Assembly: GCF_002502735.1 (NCBI RefSeq)
Contig: NZ_DAQC01000001.1
Location: forward strand, 551,229-615,228
Direction of reading: 5' to 3'
DNA length: 64,000 nt
Origin: Methanoregula sp. UBA64
GTDB lineage: Archaea; Halobacteriota; Methanomicrobia; Methanomicrobiales; Methanospirillaceae
In this document: in pieces, positions 24,825 through 33,290 of the stretch
How the letters are laid out: each line of letters begins with the position of its first letter
Numbering within the stretch: position 1 is the stretch's first letter
The notes under the pieces: generated by a model
Database searches by the model: none
Told to the model about the DNA's origin: nothing
The model's input: only the letters and a program-made list of their open reading frames with translations
Position numbers and translations under genes: made by a program

Positions 24825-25634
24825 TTATTTCCGCCGCTGTTCGGCCAGTTCCTTTGCGCCCGCAATCGCATCGTTGAGATTGCCGAGCTTATCGATGAGG
24901 TTGATCTTTAAGGCATCATCGCCCGTGATGACCCGGCCGTCGTCGATATCGGAACGGGCGATCATCCGCTGCGTGGTCACGTCCGTGATGAACCGCTCGA
25001 AACTCTCGTTTACGATCTGCTGGGCGTACTCCCGTTCACCGGTACTCATCGGCCGGGAAGAGGAGCCCATGTCTTTCTTGTCCCCGGACTTCACGACCGT
25101 AACATTGTAGCCTTCCTGTTTCATCCAGGAACTGATATCCGAGAACGTCCAGATAACGCCGACCGCCCCGGTAAAGGTGTCGGGGCTCGCATAGATCCGG
25201 TCGGCATGAGCGCTCACGTAGTATGCCGCAGAAGTCGCCATGTCCCCCATCGAAACGACCACCGGCTTTTTCGTCTTTGCATACTCCATATCGCTGATGA
25301 TCTCTTCAGCCGCCGCCGGGGTTCCGCCCGGGCTGTCGACACGGATGACGATTGCCTCGACCATCGGGTCATCGGCTGCTTCGCGGAGCTGGTCGCCCAC
25401 GTACTCGCTGCCCACACCGGACGCATCGGAGAAATCGCCGGTTGAGAGCGCGCCTTCCATCCGGATGACCTTGACCCCCGGGTGGGAATTATCGTTTAAG
25501 TAAAACGAAGCGATCAGGACCCCGATCACCACAATGAGACCGAACGTGATAACAAGGAACCATTTCAGGCCGGCAGAACGCGGTGCCGGTCCGGGCGCCG
25601 CATACGCCGGGGAATTGTCAGGTGTTTGTGCCAT
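24825..25634 (-). CDS. sppA: Signal peptide peptidase SppA (S49 family)
   Basis: A 269-residue membrane-anchored serine protease of the short archaeal SppA type. An N-terminal Pro/Ala-rich tail precedes one transmembrane helix (about 24-46). The protease domain contains IRVDSPGGTPAAAEEI, the nucleophile Ser in GDMATSAAYYVSA, and the general-base Lys in KSGDKKDMGS, which form the Ser/Lys dyad. The substrate is signal peptides and membrane protein remnants at the outer membrane face. It is ten bases downstream of the arfC-like gene on the same strand, so the two are probably co-transcribed. Confidence 0.94.
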   Translation of the reverse strand: MAQTPDNSPAYAAPGPAPRSAGLKWFLVITFGLIVVIGVLIASFYLNDNSHPGVKVIRMEGALSTGDFSDASGVGSEYVGDQLREAADDPMVEAIVIRVDSPGGTPAAAEEIISDMEYAKTKKPVVVSMGDMATSAAYYVSAHADRIYASPDTFTGAVGVIWTFSDISSWMKQEGYNVTVVKSGDKKDMGSSSRPMSTGEREYAQQIVNESFERFITDVTTQRMIARSDIDDGRVITGDDALKINLIDKLGNLNDAIAGAKELAEQRRK

Positions 25635-25644
25635 AAGGGTGCTC

Positions 25645-26334
25645 TTAGGTGTACAGCACGTCGAACTCTGAAACGAGATTGGTGCCGCACATATAGTATT
25701 TCTTGAGGTTTAACCGGATCATCTCGTCTTCTGTGTTGATATGCATTCCCCCGACAAGGGACGGCGTGTCCGAACCGCCGACAATAAAGGGCAGGTGGAT
25801 CAGCCGGATCTCATCGACAAGTTTGTCGTGGAGCATGTGCCAGTTCAGGGTCGGCCCGCCTTCGATCATCAGCTTTTTTACCCCGAACTGTTCGGCAAGG
25901 ATCTGCATGAGGAGCGGCAGTTCCACGTGATCTTTTCCTGCCACCACCACCGACACCCCTTTTGCCCGGATCGCAGCCACCCGGTCCGCCGGCGCTCTCT
26001 CCGCTACCGCAATCACGGTGGGAGCATCCGGCCCGAGCACGTTTGCATCGAGCGGGATATCGGCCATGCTTGTCGGGATGACCCGGATCGGGCTCTTGCC
26101 GGGCACGAGACGCACGGTTAAAAAAGAGTTATCGATCCTGATGGTATTGGCACCGACCATGATCGCATCGTACGCAGCCCGGGTCTCGTGGAGCAGGATC
26201 TCGGTCTCGTGCGCCATGTACTTCATGAGGATCTTGCTGGACGCTCCTTTTTTTAAGGTAAGCTTGCCGTCCGCGGTGATCTCGGACATCATGAGGACGT
26301 GGGGGCGGGCCGTGGGTGCTGCCATGACATTCAA
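25645..26334 (-). CDS. arfC: 2,5-diamino-6-(ribosylamino)pyrimidinone 5'-phosphate reductase (riboflavin/F420 pathway)
   Basis: A 229-residue RibD-C/dihydrofolate-reductase-fold protein. The N-terminus has HVLMMSEITADGKLTL, then AYDAIMVGANTIRIDNSFLTVR (quoted in parts: VGANTIRIDNS), which form the NADPH and substrate sites. GGPTLNWHML and LPFIVGGSDTPSLVGG complete the family pattern. It reduces the ribosyl moiety in the archaeal order of riboflavin synthesis, supplying the flavin for FAD and the deazaflavin branch. It is the upstream partner of sppA. Confidence 0.92.
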   Translation of the reverse strand: MNVMAAPTARPHVLMMSEITADGKLTLKKGASSKILMKYMAHETEILLHETRAAYDAIMVGANTIRIDNSFLTVRLVPGKSPIRVIPTSMADIPLDANVLGPDAPTVIAVAERAPADRVAAIRAKGVSVVVAGKDHVELPLLMQILAEQFGVKKLMIEGGPTLNWHMLHDKLVDEIRLIHLPFIVGGSDTPSLVGGMHINTEDEMIRLNLKKYYMCGTNLVSEFDVLYT

Positions 26335-26473
26335 CTCGTAACAGAATGTTTGGTGCAGGATGTAAAGAATTTGCTGATTTCTGCGGGTTCATATAATCCC
26401 CCGGGATTTAAGGTATTTCCCTGCCCGCGGCCGTCCCGTAACTATTAATTGTTCGCGTACCTATCATGGGAAC

Positions 26474-27106
26474 ATGAATATTACCGCCCTCCGGCCCCGG
26501 TTCAAGCAGTACCTTGAACCGGTTGCCCGGGGCTTTGTCCGGTGCGGTATCACCCCGAACCAGTGTTCGTTTCTGGCCCTTGTTGCCGGGATCGCTGCTG
26601 CTGCGCTTTTTGTGGAACGCCAGTTCGTTTTTGGGAGCATTCTTCTCGTGCTCTCCGCACTGTTCGACCTCATTGACGGAAGCATTGCCCGGCAGACCAA
26701 CTCCCATACGAACTTCGGGGCGGTCTTTGACTGGATCGTGGACAAGTACGTGGACGCCCTTGTCATTCTCGGGATCGGCCTTTCCGGGATAACGATTGTC
26801 AGCGGGTTTTTGCCGGTTCCGCCGGTTGCGGATTTTGCCGTGGTCGGTCTTGCGATGACGGGTTCCCTGATGAACACCTTCATCAAGCCGGTCGTGTACG
26901 CGGAGATCGGGTACCGTGAGAAGGTGGAAGGAAAGATCGACGACCCGCTCGAAGGCGTCGGGTTCTTTGGCCGGCCGGAGACGTTCCTCTTTTTGATCCT
27001 CGGCGGCATCACCGGTTATATCTGGGTCTCGGTCATTATCATCGCGATCTGCACGAACCTCTCGGCCATCCAGCGGATCCTGTACCTGTACCGTGCGCTG
27101 AAATAA
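26474..27106 (+). CDS. CDP-alcohol phosphatidyltransferase family protein (archaeal phospholipid synthesis)
   Basis: A 210-residue membrane enzyme with about five helices. The CDP-alcohol signature is complete: FDLIDGSIARQ, then Gly, Phe-Asp and Asp at the expected spacing (D-G-x2-A-R-x8-G-x3-D-x3-D). This family attaches a polar head group to CDP-archaeol. The N-terminal PRFKQYLEPVARGFVRCGIT-like start resembles archaetidylinositol-phosphate synthases more than phosphatidylserine synthases, but the head group cannot be settled from the sequence alone. It is divergent from the arfC-like gene and stands alone. Confidence 0.88.
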   Translation: MNITALRPRFKQYLEPVARGFVRCGITPNQCSFLALVAGIAAAALFVERQFVFGSILLVLSALFDLIDGSIARQTNSHTNFGAVFDWIVDKYVDALVILGIGLSGITIVSGFLPVPPVADFAVVGLAMTGSLMNTFIKPVVYAEIGYREKVEGKIDDPLEGVGFFGRPETFLFLILGGITGYIWVSVIIIAICTNLSAIQRILYLYRALK

Positions 27107-27366
27107 TTCCCGGGCAGCTCCGGCCCGGCTCCTCTTTTTTGTGCCCGTTTCCTTTCGCGAACCTGTCGGCAGGAAGTGTTCGCCGTGAATTCCCGGCGGT
27201 CCCCGTACCCGTGCAGCCCTACCCGGGAAGGACTGGATACTCTCCCGCGGCAAATCCCCGCGGGTCGGGAGGCAGGCAGGCGGTCTCTCAGGAACGGTAA
27301 ACGCGACGGGTCTCTGCAAAAAAAGTAAAAACAGCGACACGATCTTCTCGTGCCGGGCGTTCCCGG

Positions 27367-28287
27367 TTACGACCCGGATCCGGGATCTTTGCCGGGTTCG
27401 CCCGGGACTGCGGGCGCAGGCTCGCCGGTCTCCGGCACCGGGACCGGCCCGGGGCCGCGGCTGCCGCCTTTCCCGAACGCAGTGCAGAGCTCGCTATAGT
27501 ACAGCTGGAAGAGTTCCTCGGCAAACGTGCCGAGCCGGGGGATGAGGGTAAAGAGCCCGTACGCGATCAGGATTAAGAGCACGAGCGCGAGCATCTCCGC
27601 TATCACGTTGTGGGCCCAGAAGAAACTCTCGTACCCGATCTCGCCGTTACCCGCAATATCCGGGTAATAGGGGAACCACTGGCTCGTGTAGGCCATGATC
27701 ACAAAGACATTCCGGAACAGGTTGAGGATGTAGATGGTCGGGGCAACCAGAAGGAATGCCAGGACTTTTTGCCGGAGCGTGGTCGGGACCGCAGCAGCGA
27801 CCCCGAGCATGATCGCAATGCTCTGGATGCCGGTGCAGGCAAGGATGATCTCCACCCGGAAGCCGTTTTGTGCAATGATGTTCCATGCTTCGAGGTTCAC
27901 CGGGTAATTAAAGAGATGGAGCAGCCAGACAACCTGGCCCACGACTTCTCCAATCAGCCAGGTGCCAAGTCCGCTTATCTGGGTATAGTCGTCGATCGCA
28001 AACGGGAAATAGATCAGGAAGGCGATCGCCGCGGCCCGGGAGAGGTAATGGACGCGGATGTCCTCTGCCAGGAGGTGCTTTATGGTGATATACAAAAACG
28101 GCACCGAGAGGACCGCCATCACGGGGTACAGGAAGTTGTTCTCGGCAAAGTATTCGGGCAGCGTGGCAAAGAGGAAGAGGACGATAAAGACCCAGCCGAC
28201 GATTGCTGCGTATTTCCGGTGGCGACCGGGTATCAGGAATGCCAGAAATCCAAGGCAGGAGATCAGGACGAGATACTCGATCATCAT
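27367..28287 (-). CDS. artA: Archaeosortase A (PGF-CTERM protein transpeptidase)
   Basis: A 306-residue polytopic membrane protein with about eight helices. The catalytic triad of the exosortase/archaeosortase family is visible: Cys in ILACTGIQS, Arg in LNLFRNVFVI, and His in FFWAHNVIAE. It cleaves C-terminal PGF-CTERM signals of surface proteins and joins them to lipid. The last ~35 residues are a Gly/Pro-rich, low-complexity cytoplasmic tail (GPGPVPVPETGEPAP) that is not part of the enzyme core. No PGF-CTERM target is adjacent; targets are normally scattered across the genome. Confidence 0.93.
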   Translation of the reverse strand: MMIEYLVLISCLGFLAFLIPGRHRKYAAIVGWVFIVLFLFATLPEYFAENNFLYPVMAVLSVPFLYITIKHLLAEDIRVHYLSRAAAIAFLIYFPFAIDDYTQISGLGTWLIGEVVGQVVWLLHLFNYPVNLEAWNIIAQNGFRVEIILACTGIQSIAIMLGVAAAVPTTLRQKVLAFLLVAPTIYILNLFRNVFVIMAYTSQWFPYYPDIAGNGEIGYESFFWAHNVIAEMLALVLLILIAYGLFTLIPRLGTFAEELFQLYYSELCTAFGKGGSRGPGPVPVPETGEPAPAVPGEPGKDPGSGS

Positions 28288-28444
28288 AGATGTATCTACG
28301 CTTAAGTAAAAAAAAGGATTCTTATGCCCAAAACCCGGCCGGGCCCCGGTTGGGTCCGGGCTGCGAAAACAAAAACCGGTGAGGAGAGTCCGGTTTTGCC
28401 AGATAATCAGGTTAATCTTGTAGCATGACCAATACTGTTATCCG

Positions 28445-28759
28445 ATGTTTTGCCCGGAATGTAAGACTATGCTGATCTCGTCTGGCGGCCAGCTCAAGTG
28501 TCGCAAGTGCGGGTATATCAGGAAGATCGAGTCAAGTGAGCACATGACGCGCGAGAAGAAGCGCACGGAAAACGATATCACCATCGTGGACGATGAAGAT
28601 ACTAATATCAAAACAATGCCCACGATCCAGATCAAGTGCCCCAAGTGCGATAACAACCTCGCGTTCTGGTGGCTCCGCCAGCTCCGGGCTGCCGATGAGA
28701 GCGAAGTGCGGTTCTTCCGCTGCACCGAGTGCGGCCACACCTGGCGGCAGTACGATTAA
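28445..28759 (+). CDS. tfs: Transcription factor S (TFIIS-like RNA polymerase cleavage factor)
   Basis: A 104-residue protein with two zinc ribbons. The N-terminal one is CPEC...CRKC (FCPECKTML, LKCRKCGY). The C-terminal one is CPKC...CTEC (IKCPKCDNN, FFRCTECGHTW). The acidic hairpin tip, RAADESEVRFF, holds the Asp-Glu pair that activates RNA cleavage in the polymerase active site, so this is an active TFS. No Shine-Dalgarno sequence precedes the ATG, so a leaderless mRNA is likely. Confidence 0.95.
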   Translation: MFCPECKTMLISSGGQLKCRKCGYIRKIESSEHMTREKKRTENDITIVDDEDTNIKTMPTIQIKCPKCDNNLAFWWLRQLRAADESEVRFFRCTECGHTWRQYD

Positions 28760-29111
28760 GGGCCGGATATATTTTTCAAATACGATATCTGCTCTTTTTT
28801 TTAACTTTTACAACGAATCCAGAGAACTAAAAATCCGGCATGGTAAAAACCAGTTTTACCGGATCCTCTTACTTCCCTTTTCAGCAGGTATCGTTACAAA
28901 AAAAATACCGGATTTTGTACAATTAATCTACCCCGATCGTAAACCCAAAGCCACGGTAGCAGGATGGACACTTTTAAGTCCCGAACGAAGGGGACTCTCT
29001 CCCCATCACGTTGCGGAACTTGGAATGGAGAAAGTTTATTTTAAAGTGTTGATAAAACAGAAAGGTTAAAAATATGTAAAATAGAACCGGCCGTATCTTT
29101 GAATCGTGCTC
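28760..29111. other. 352-bp gap without a gene
   Basis: No convincing ORF or tRNA is seen. There is a T-rich stretch after tfs (about 28793-28810), probably its terminator, and a small perfect inverted repeat GGTAAAA/TTTTACC at 28842-28860. Sequence before 29112 is A+T-rich and promoter-like. Confidence 0.5.
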
Positions 29112-29729
29112 ATGGATCCTGATCAGAGCAGGCTGCCCCCGGATAAACGATCCTGGCTGGAGCGACCTAAAAATAAACCAACGGATACTGGTATAATCGC
29201 CTTTCTTGGAGGTGCCGCCCTCCTCATATTTATGATATATCTTGCGATGCATCCCCCGGTGTTGGATCTGGGTTTTGGGGAGCTGAAGGATTTCTCCGGG
29301 ATTGTAACAACTGCCTCGCCGATAGACCCCACGCAAATACCGGTCGTGACGACAACACCCTGGAGTGTTAAAGAGATAACGATAACCCCGACAAGTACAC
29401 CCATTAAGCCATCTTTGGTTCAGGAACTCGGCCCGATTGTGCTCCATCCCGGGGCGAGAGTTGTTGCGGTTACGGCAGACAAGCGGAAATACAACCAGGT
29501 GTTCTTCTATTACACCCGTAACGATAACCCCAATCTGGAGATCTCCTCATTCAAAGTTGAAATGCTGAACTCCGCAGGGCAGTATTCCTATCAGGTTATT
29601 TCACATCCCCAGAAATGGCAGGATACCTTCCTGGATCAGATCAAACCAACCGCGGGAAAAGATCTGGTTGTGGTTACGGCGAACTTCAATGACGGGGTCG
29701 TTCAAACGGTCTTGATGAATTATGTTTAA
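29112..29729 (+). CDS. Membrane-anchored protein of unknown function
   Basis: A 205-residue protein from ATG 29112 (GTG 29106 would add two). One transmembrane helix lies at about 27-46 (IIAFLGGAALLIFMIYLAM). A Thr/Pro-rich stretch (about 66-105) follows, and a predicted beta-rich C-terminal domain (from about 110) contains VFFYYTRNDNPNLEISSFKV. The layout, cytoplasmic basic N-terminus, helix, Thr/Pro tether and outer domain, is typical of small methanogen surface or sensor proteins. I recognise no family. It stands alone before a long gene-free repeat region. Confidence 0.75.
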   Translation: MDPDQSRLPPDKRSWLERPKNKPTDTGIIAFLGGAALLIFMIYLAMHPPVLDLGFGELKDFSGIVTTASPIDPTQIPVVTTTPWSVKEITITPTSTPIKPSLVQELGPIVLHPGARVVAVTADKRKYNQVFFYYTRNDNPNLEISSFKVEMLNSAGQYSYQVISHPQKWQDTFLDQIKPTAGKDLVVVTANFNDGVVQTVLMNYV

Positions 29730-30265
29730 GCTTTTTTTCTTGTTCTCCCGTTTTTAAGGAACCGGGATTTTAAAAAAAGCAGAAAGGCTTCTGCCGGCGT
29801 TTGAACCGTATTTCATCCTGTACGTTATCGCATGTACCTCCGACATCAGGGAGCCGATCCCCGGCCATACCAGGATCCGGCCTGCCCTTATCCGGGCCCG
29901 TATTGAGCCCGGATTGCCTGTTTCGGGATCCAATCGGAGCCCGTATCGGGCTCCTTTTCAGGATAACCCGTTTAAAGGCGTATTTTGGCAATCGGACAAA
30001 ATAAAACGTTCACGTAAACGCGATTCCCGGGCCGATCTCTGGGCCGGCAGGCATTCGGACAGATACCGGAAAAAGGGGCTGCCGGAATGCGTTTACGGGC
30101 CGATTACGGGCATTATATGGAGCTCGTTTTGGGCGTATTTTTGCAATCCGGGCAATATTTGCAGCCACGGCATATTCCGGGGAATCGGACGGCATTACGG
30201 GCGTATTTTCCGGTAGCAGCCCCCTTTGCAGGATCCGTTTTTACGGTCCGGGAGGCCGGTCCGCT
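29730..30265. other. Gene-free region with degenerate repeats and hairpins
   Basis: No ORF here looks coding. A T-run follows the previous gene at 29733-29740. Two clean hairpins occur: TCCGGGC/GCCCGGA (29891-29913) and GGAGCCCG-TAT-CGGGCTCC followed by TTTT (29936-29958). A word like GGCGTATTTT recurs at about 29976, 30133 and 30199, suggesting a decayed repeat family. Confidence 0.45.
29936..29958 (+). terminator. Strong hairpin with a T-run, intrinsic-terminator-like
   Basis: A perfect 8-bp G+C-rich stem with a 3-base loop (GGAGCCCG TAT CGGGCTCC) is directly followed by TTTT. It is 207 bases after the last stop codon on this strand. Confidence 0.4.
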
Positions 30266-30895
30266 GAAATATTTTTTAAAATTGCCGGGCCGCGGGCTGA
30301 TACTTCCAGGAAAAAAATCCGGACGGGCTGCTGGTGATTTAAAAAAATGTCCGGCTCATGAGATGAGGATTCCGAAAAATCTTCGGATCGGTTGCTGAGG
30401 ATTACAAAAAATGTCCGAGCCCGTTGGTGAGGATTACAAAAAATGGTTGAGTCGCGAGCTAAGGATTCCGGAAAATCTTCGGATCGGTTGGTGAAGATTA
30501 CAAAAAATGTCCGATCCTGTTGCTGAGGTTTTAAAAAAAAAAGATCGGTCCCGCCCGGTCCTGCCATAGGCCCGACCCTCCCATAATCGACCGGTTCTCT
30601 GACGGAGCCCGGCTGGATCGAAAGCCCGTGCAGCAAAAAAGTTCGGAACGGTTGCTGATGATTATAAAAAATTGCCGGGTCGCGAGCTGAGGATTCCGGA
30701 AAATCTTCGGATCGGTTGGTGGAGATTACAAAAAATCTCTGGCTCGCGTGCTGAGGATTCCGGAAAATCTCCGGATCGGTTGGTGAAGATTACAAAAAAT
30801 TGCCAGGCCGCGAGCTGAGGATTCCGGAAAATCTCCGGATCGGTTGGTGAGGATTACAAAAGATCTCCGGACCGGTTACTTGAGCATTATAAAAA
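30266..30895. repeat. Degenerate 32-bp tandem repeat array (64-bp composite period)
   Basis: Successive units share a 32-base period. Starts of the GATT core at 30335, 30367 and 30463 are 32 and 96 apart, and those at 30691, 30755 and 30819 are exactly 64 apart. Two unit types alternate: one beginning GGATTCCGGAAAATCT and one beginning AGATTACAAAAAAT, both running into GG-rich ends of the type GGATCGGTTGGTGA. The first type contains an imperfect inverted repeat (GAT-CCG-AA with TT-CGG-ATC) that could form a hairpin. A less regular segment interrupts the array at about 30541-30650. The 32-base period is not a multiple of three, so this is not a coding repeat. Confidence 0.8.
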
Positions 30896-30919
30896 AGATC
30901 GAAAAGAGAAAAGAAAATT

Positions 30920-32992
30920 TTAGAGCAGGCCGGGAGCCTTGACCCGGAACTTCTGCCAGAGCACGCGGCCCATGACACGGTAGGTGAAGTCCAACTCGTC
31001 GAAACTCGGGATATCGTGTTCCTTTAACATCTCCCGGCCAATATTGAGCGAATCGCCGCCGAGCATGGTGACGATCACCCGGTTCTGGGTCTTCTCGGAG
31101 AACTTGAGAATCTGGCGGGCCAGCTGTTCCGATGTCAGCACGAGGTTCGGGAAGTCCACGATAAAGGCCATGTCCCAGAGATCGCCGTGCCGGGTAAGGA
31201 CATCGAAGGTTTTCTCAAAGCGCTTCTCGGTTGCATCGCCTAAAAGGTCGATGGGGTTACCCTTGTTCCAGAACTCGGGCAGGAACTCGTTGAGTTCCTC
31301 GACAACATCCTTCGGGAGATCGATAAGCTCGATACCGTACCGCTCTGCATAATCGGAGGAGAGCACGGCAAAACCGCCGGCATTCGTGATAACGACCGCA
31401 CGCTTGCCGCGGGGGTACCTCTTCGGGTGGGCGAGCATCCGTGCCGCAAGGAACGCACCGGTCAGCGTGTGTACCGCAATGACCCCGGACTTCCTGAACG
31501 CTTCCATGTATACTTCGTACGAGCCCGAGAGCGAGCCGGTGTGCGAGGATGCTGCGGCCGAACCGCGGCGGGAAGAACCGGACTTGATCGCAATGACCGG
31601 CTTTGACTGCGCAACCTCGGATACTACCTCCATGAACTTCTTGCCATCGCTGATCTGCTCGATGTACATGATGATGGCTTTCGTCTTCGGGTCTTTCTCC
31701 ACGTAGCGCAGGTAATCGATGAAGTCGAGGTCGCACTGGTTGCCTACCGAGATAACGTTCGAGAACCCGATGTTCTGCGCAAGACTCCAGTCAACGACCG
31801 TGTTGATGATGGCCCCGCTCTGGGAGAGGAACGCGATGTTGCCCGGCTTTGGCGACTGGTGCACATAGGTGGTATCGATGCCGCGGGGCGGGACGATCAG
31901 GCCGAGGCAGTTCGGGCCGATAATCCGGATCCCGTGGCCTCTTGCGATCTGCACCACGCGATCTTCGAGTGCCTTGCCCTCAGGGCCCATCTCCTTAAAG
32001 CCGGCCGTGATGATGACGACCATGGAGACGCCCTTTGCCCCGCATTCCTCAACAACGGACGGGACATTGACGGCCGGGACCGTGATGACGGCCATATCGA
32101 CCGGCGCCGGGATTGCCGAGATGGTGGGGTAGGCCTTGAGCCCCTGGATCTCCGGGCGCTTGTTGTTGACCGGGTAGAGCTGCCCCGGGAAATGGAGCAG
32201 GTTGTGCATGACCGCGTACCCCATCTTCGAGGAGTCCTGCGATGCACCGATGACGGCAATCGAGCGGGGGGTGAAAAATTCGAGCGGTACCGGCGGGTGT
32301 TCCTTTCTCTCCGCCTTGTGTACATGATCGGCAACGATCACGCGGGCATCGACCGCACAGGCACCGGACTCGTACAGCCGTAACGGGTTGATATCGAACT
32401 CGATAACCCTCTCGTTCTCTTCGAAAAACCGGCAGACATTGGCGATAATTTTGACAAGGGCTTCTTCGTCCCGGGGCTTTGATCCGCGGTAGCCTGCGAT
32501 GAGCGGGTAGGCATTGATCTCGTGGATCATCTGCCGGATCTCCTCGTCGCTGACCGGCAGGATGCGGAGCGTGATATCCTTCATGAGCTCCACCATGGTC
32601 CCGCCCATGCCAAAGGTGATGACCTTGCCAAATGCCGGGTCGGTCCTTCCGCCGATGATCAGCTCGAGGCCGGGTTCGGCCTGCTGCTCGACCATGATCC
32701 CTTCGATCTGCGCTTCGGCATTGTAGGCTTTGGCGTTATCGATAATTTTCGTGAATGCACCGAGGGCTGCCTTCTTGCTCCCGATACCGACCATCACGCC
32801 GCCCGCGTCGCTCTTGTGGACGATCTGGGGCGAGATGATCTTCATGACGACCGGGCATCCCATCTTCTCGGCTGCGGTTGCCGCGTCCTCGCCGTTTTTG
32901 ACAATCTGGTACTCGGGGACCGGGATCTCGTATTTCCGTAATAAGTCATATCCTTCCGCTTCAGAGAGCATCTTCTGGGTCAAACTGTTCAC
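30920..32992 (-). CDS. acd: ADP-forming acetate/acyl-CoA synthetase, fused beta-alpha subunits
   Basis: A 690-residue NDP-forming acyl-CoA synthetase that interconverts acyl-CoA, ADP and phosphate with acid, CoA and ATP. The N-terminal ~230 residues form the ATP-grasp (beta) part: MKIISPQIVHKSDAGGV and GIMVEQQAEPGLELIIGG. The CoA-binding and ligase (alpha) part follows from about 235: PRSIAVIGASQDSSKMG, GPNCLGLIVPP, and SSHTGSLSGSYEVY with the likely phospho-His. The order is beta then alpha, reversed from the classic alpha-beta fusion. The start has AGGTGA upstream. It is transcribed divergently from acs across 298 bp. Confidence 0.9.
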   Translation of the reverse strand: MNSLTQKMLSEAEGYDLLRKYEIPVPEYQIVKNGEDAATAAEKMGCPVVMKIISPQIVHKSDAGGVMVGIGSKKAALGAFTKIIDNAKAYNAEAQIEGIMVEQQAEPGLELIIGGRTDPAFGKVITFGMGGTMVELMKDITLRILPVSDEEIRQMIHEINAYPLIAGYRGSKPRDEEALVKIIANVCRFFEENERVIEFDINPLRLYESGACAVDARVIVADHVHKAERKEHPPVPLEFFTPRSIAVIGASQDSSKMGYAVMHNLLHFPGQLYPVNNKRPEIQGLKAYPTISAIPAPVDMAVITVPAVNVPSVVEECGAKGVSMVVIITAGFKEMGPEGKALEDRVVQIARGHGIRIIGPNCLGLIVPPRGIDTTYVHQSPKPGNIAFLSQSGAIINTVVDWSLAQNIGFSNVISVGNQCDLDFIDYLRYVEKDPKTKAIIMYIEQISDGKKFMEVVSEVAQSKPVIAIKSGSSRRGSAAASSHTGSLSGSYEVYMEAFRKSGVIAVHTLTGAFLAARMLAHPKRYPRGKRAVVITNAGGFAVLSSDYAERYGIELIDLPKDVVEELNEFLPEFWNKGNPIDLLGDATEKRFEKTFDVLTRHGDLWDMAFIVDFPNLVLTSEQLARQILKFSEKTQNRVIVTMLGGDSLNIGREMLKEHDIPSFDELDFTYRVMGRVLWQKFRVKAPGLL

Positions 32993-33214
32993 CTCGTTTC
33001 ATGGAATACCAAAAGGATTTGTCCGCCTTGTCTGCTCTAGACACAGATCGGGAGCGGGGCATGCAGGAAAAGCCAGCCCGTAAATGGTGTGGGACACTGG
33101 TGCATGCCGGGTTCATATGATATAATTAGAAATTTGGCGATGCCTCATTTAAATGTACTGAAATGAAAGCAATGCGCGACAAAGGGTAAACGGGGCTCTA
33201 ATTGGCCGATTTTG

Positions 33215-33238
33215 GTTAATCTGACCACAAAGATTAAC
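33215..33238. promoter_or_regulatory. Inverted repeat between acd and acs
   Basis: GTTAATCT and AGATTAAC are exact reverse complements separated by eight bases, 53 bases before the acs start and near A+T-rich promoter-like sequence. It is well placed for a regulator acting on acs and possibly on the divergent acd. Confidence 0.45.
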
Positions 33239-33290
33239 TTTAATTCATCATTATTGATAATGTAGATTAGGAGCACATTAGGAGCACATT

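Noticed and set aside
30241..30636. Minus-strand ORF of 131 codons across the repeat array
   Set aside because: The 32- and 64-base periods are not multiples of three, so the repeated phrases arise from the DNA repeat; no ribosome-binding site and no domain.
30266..30895. Array considered as a CRISPR locus
   Set aside because: There is no invariant repeat separated by unique spacers. Both halves of the 64-base period are related and drift together, and no cas genes are in the window.
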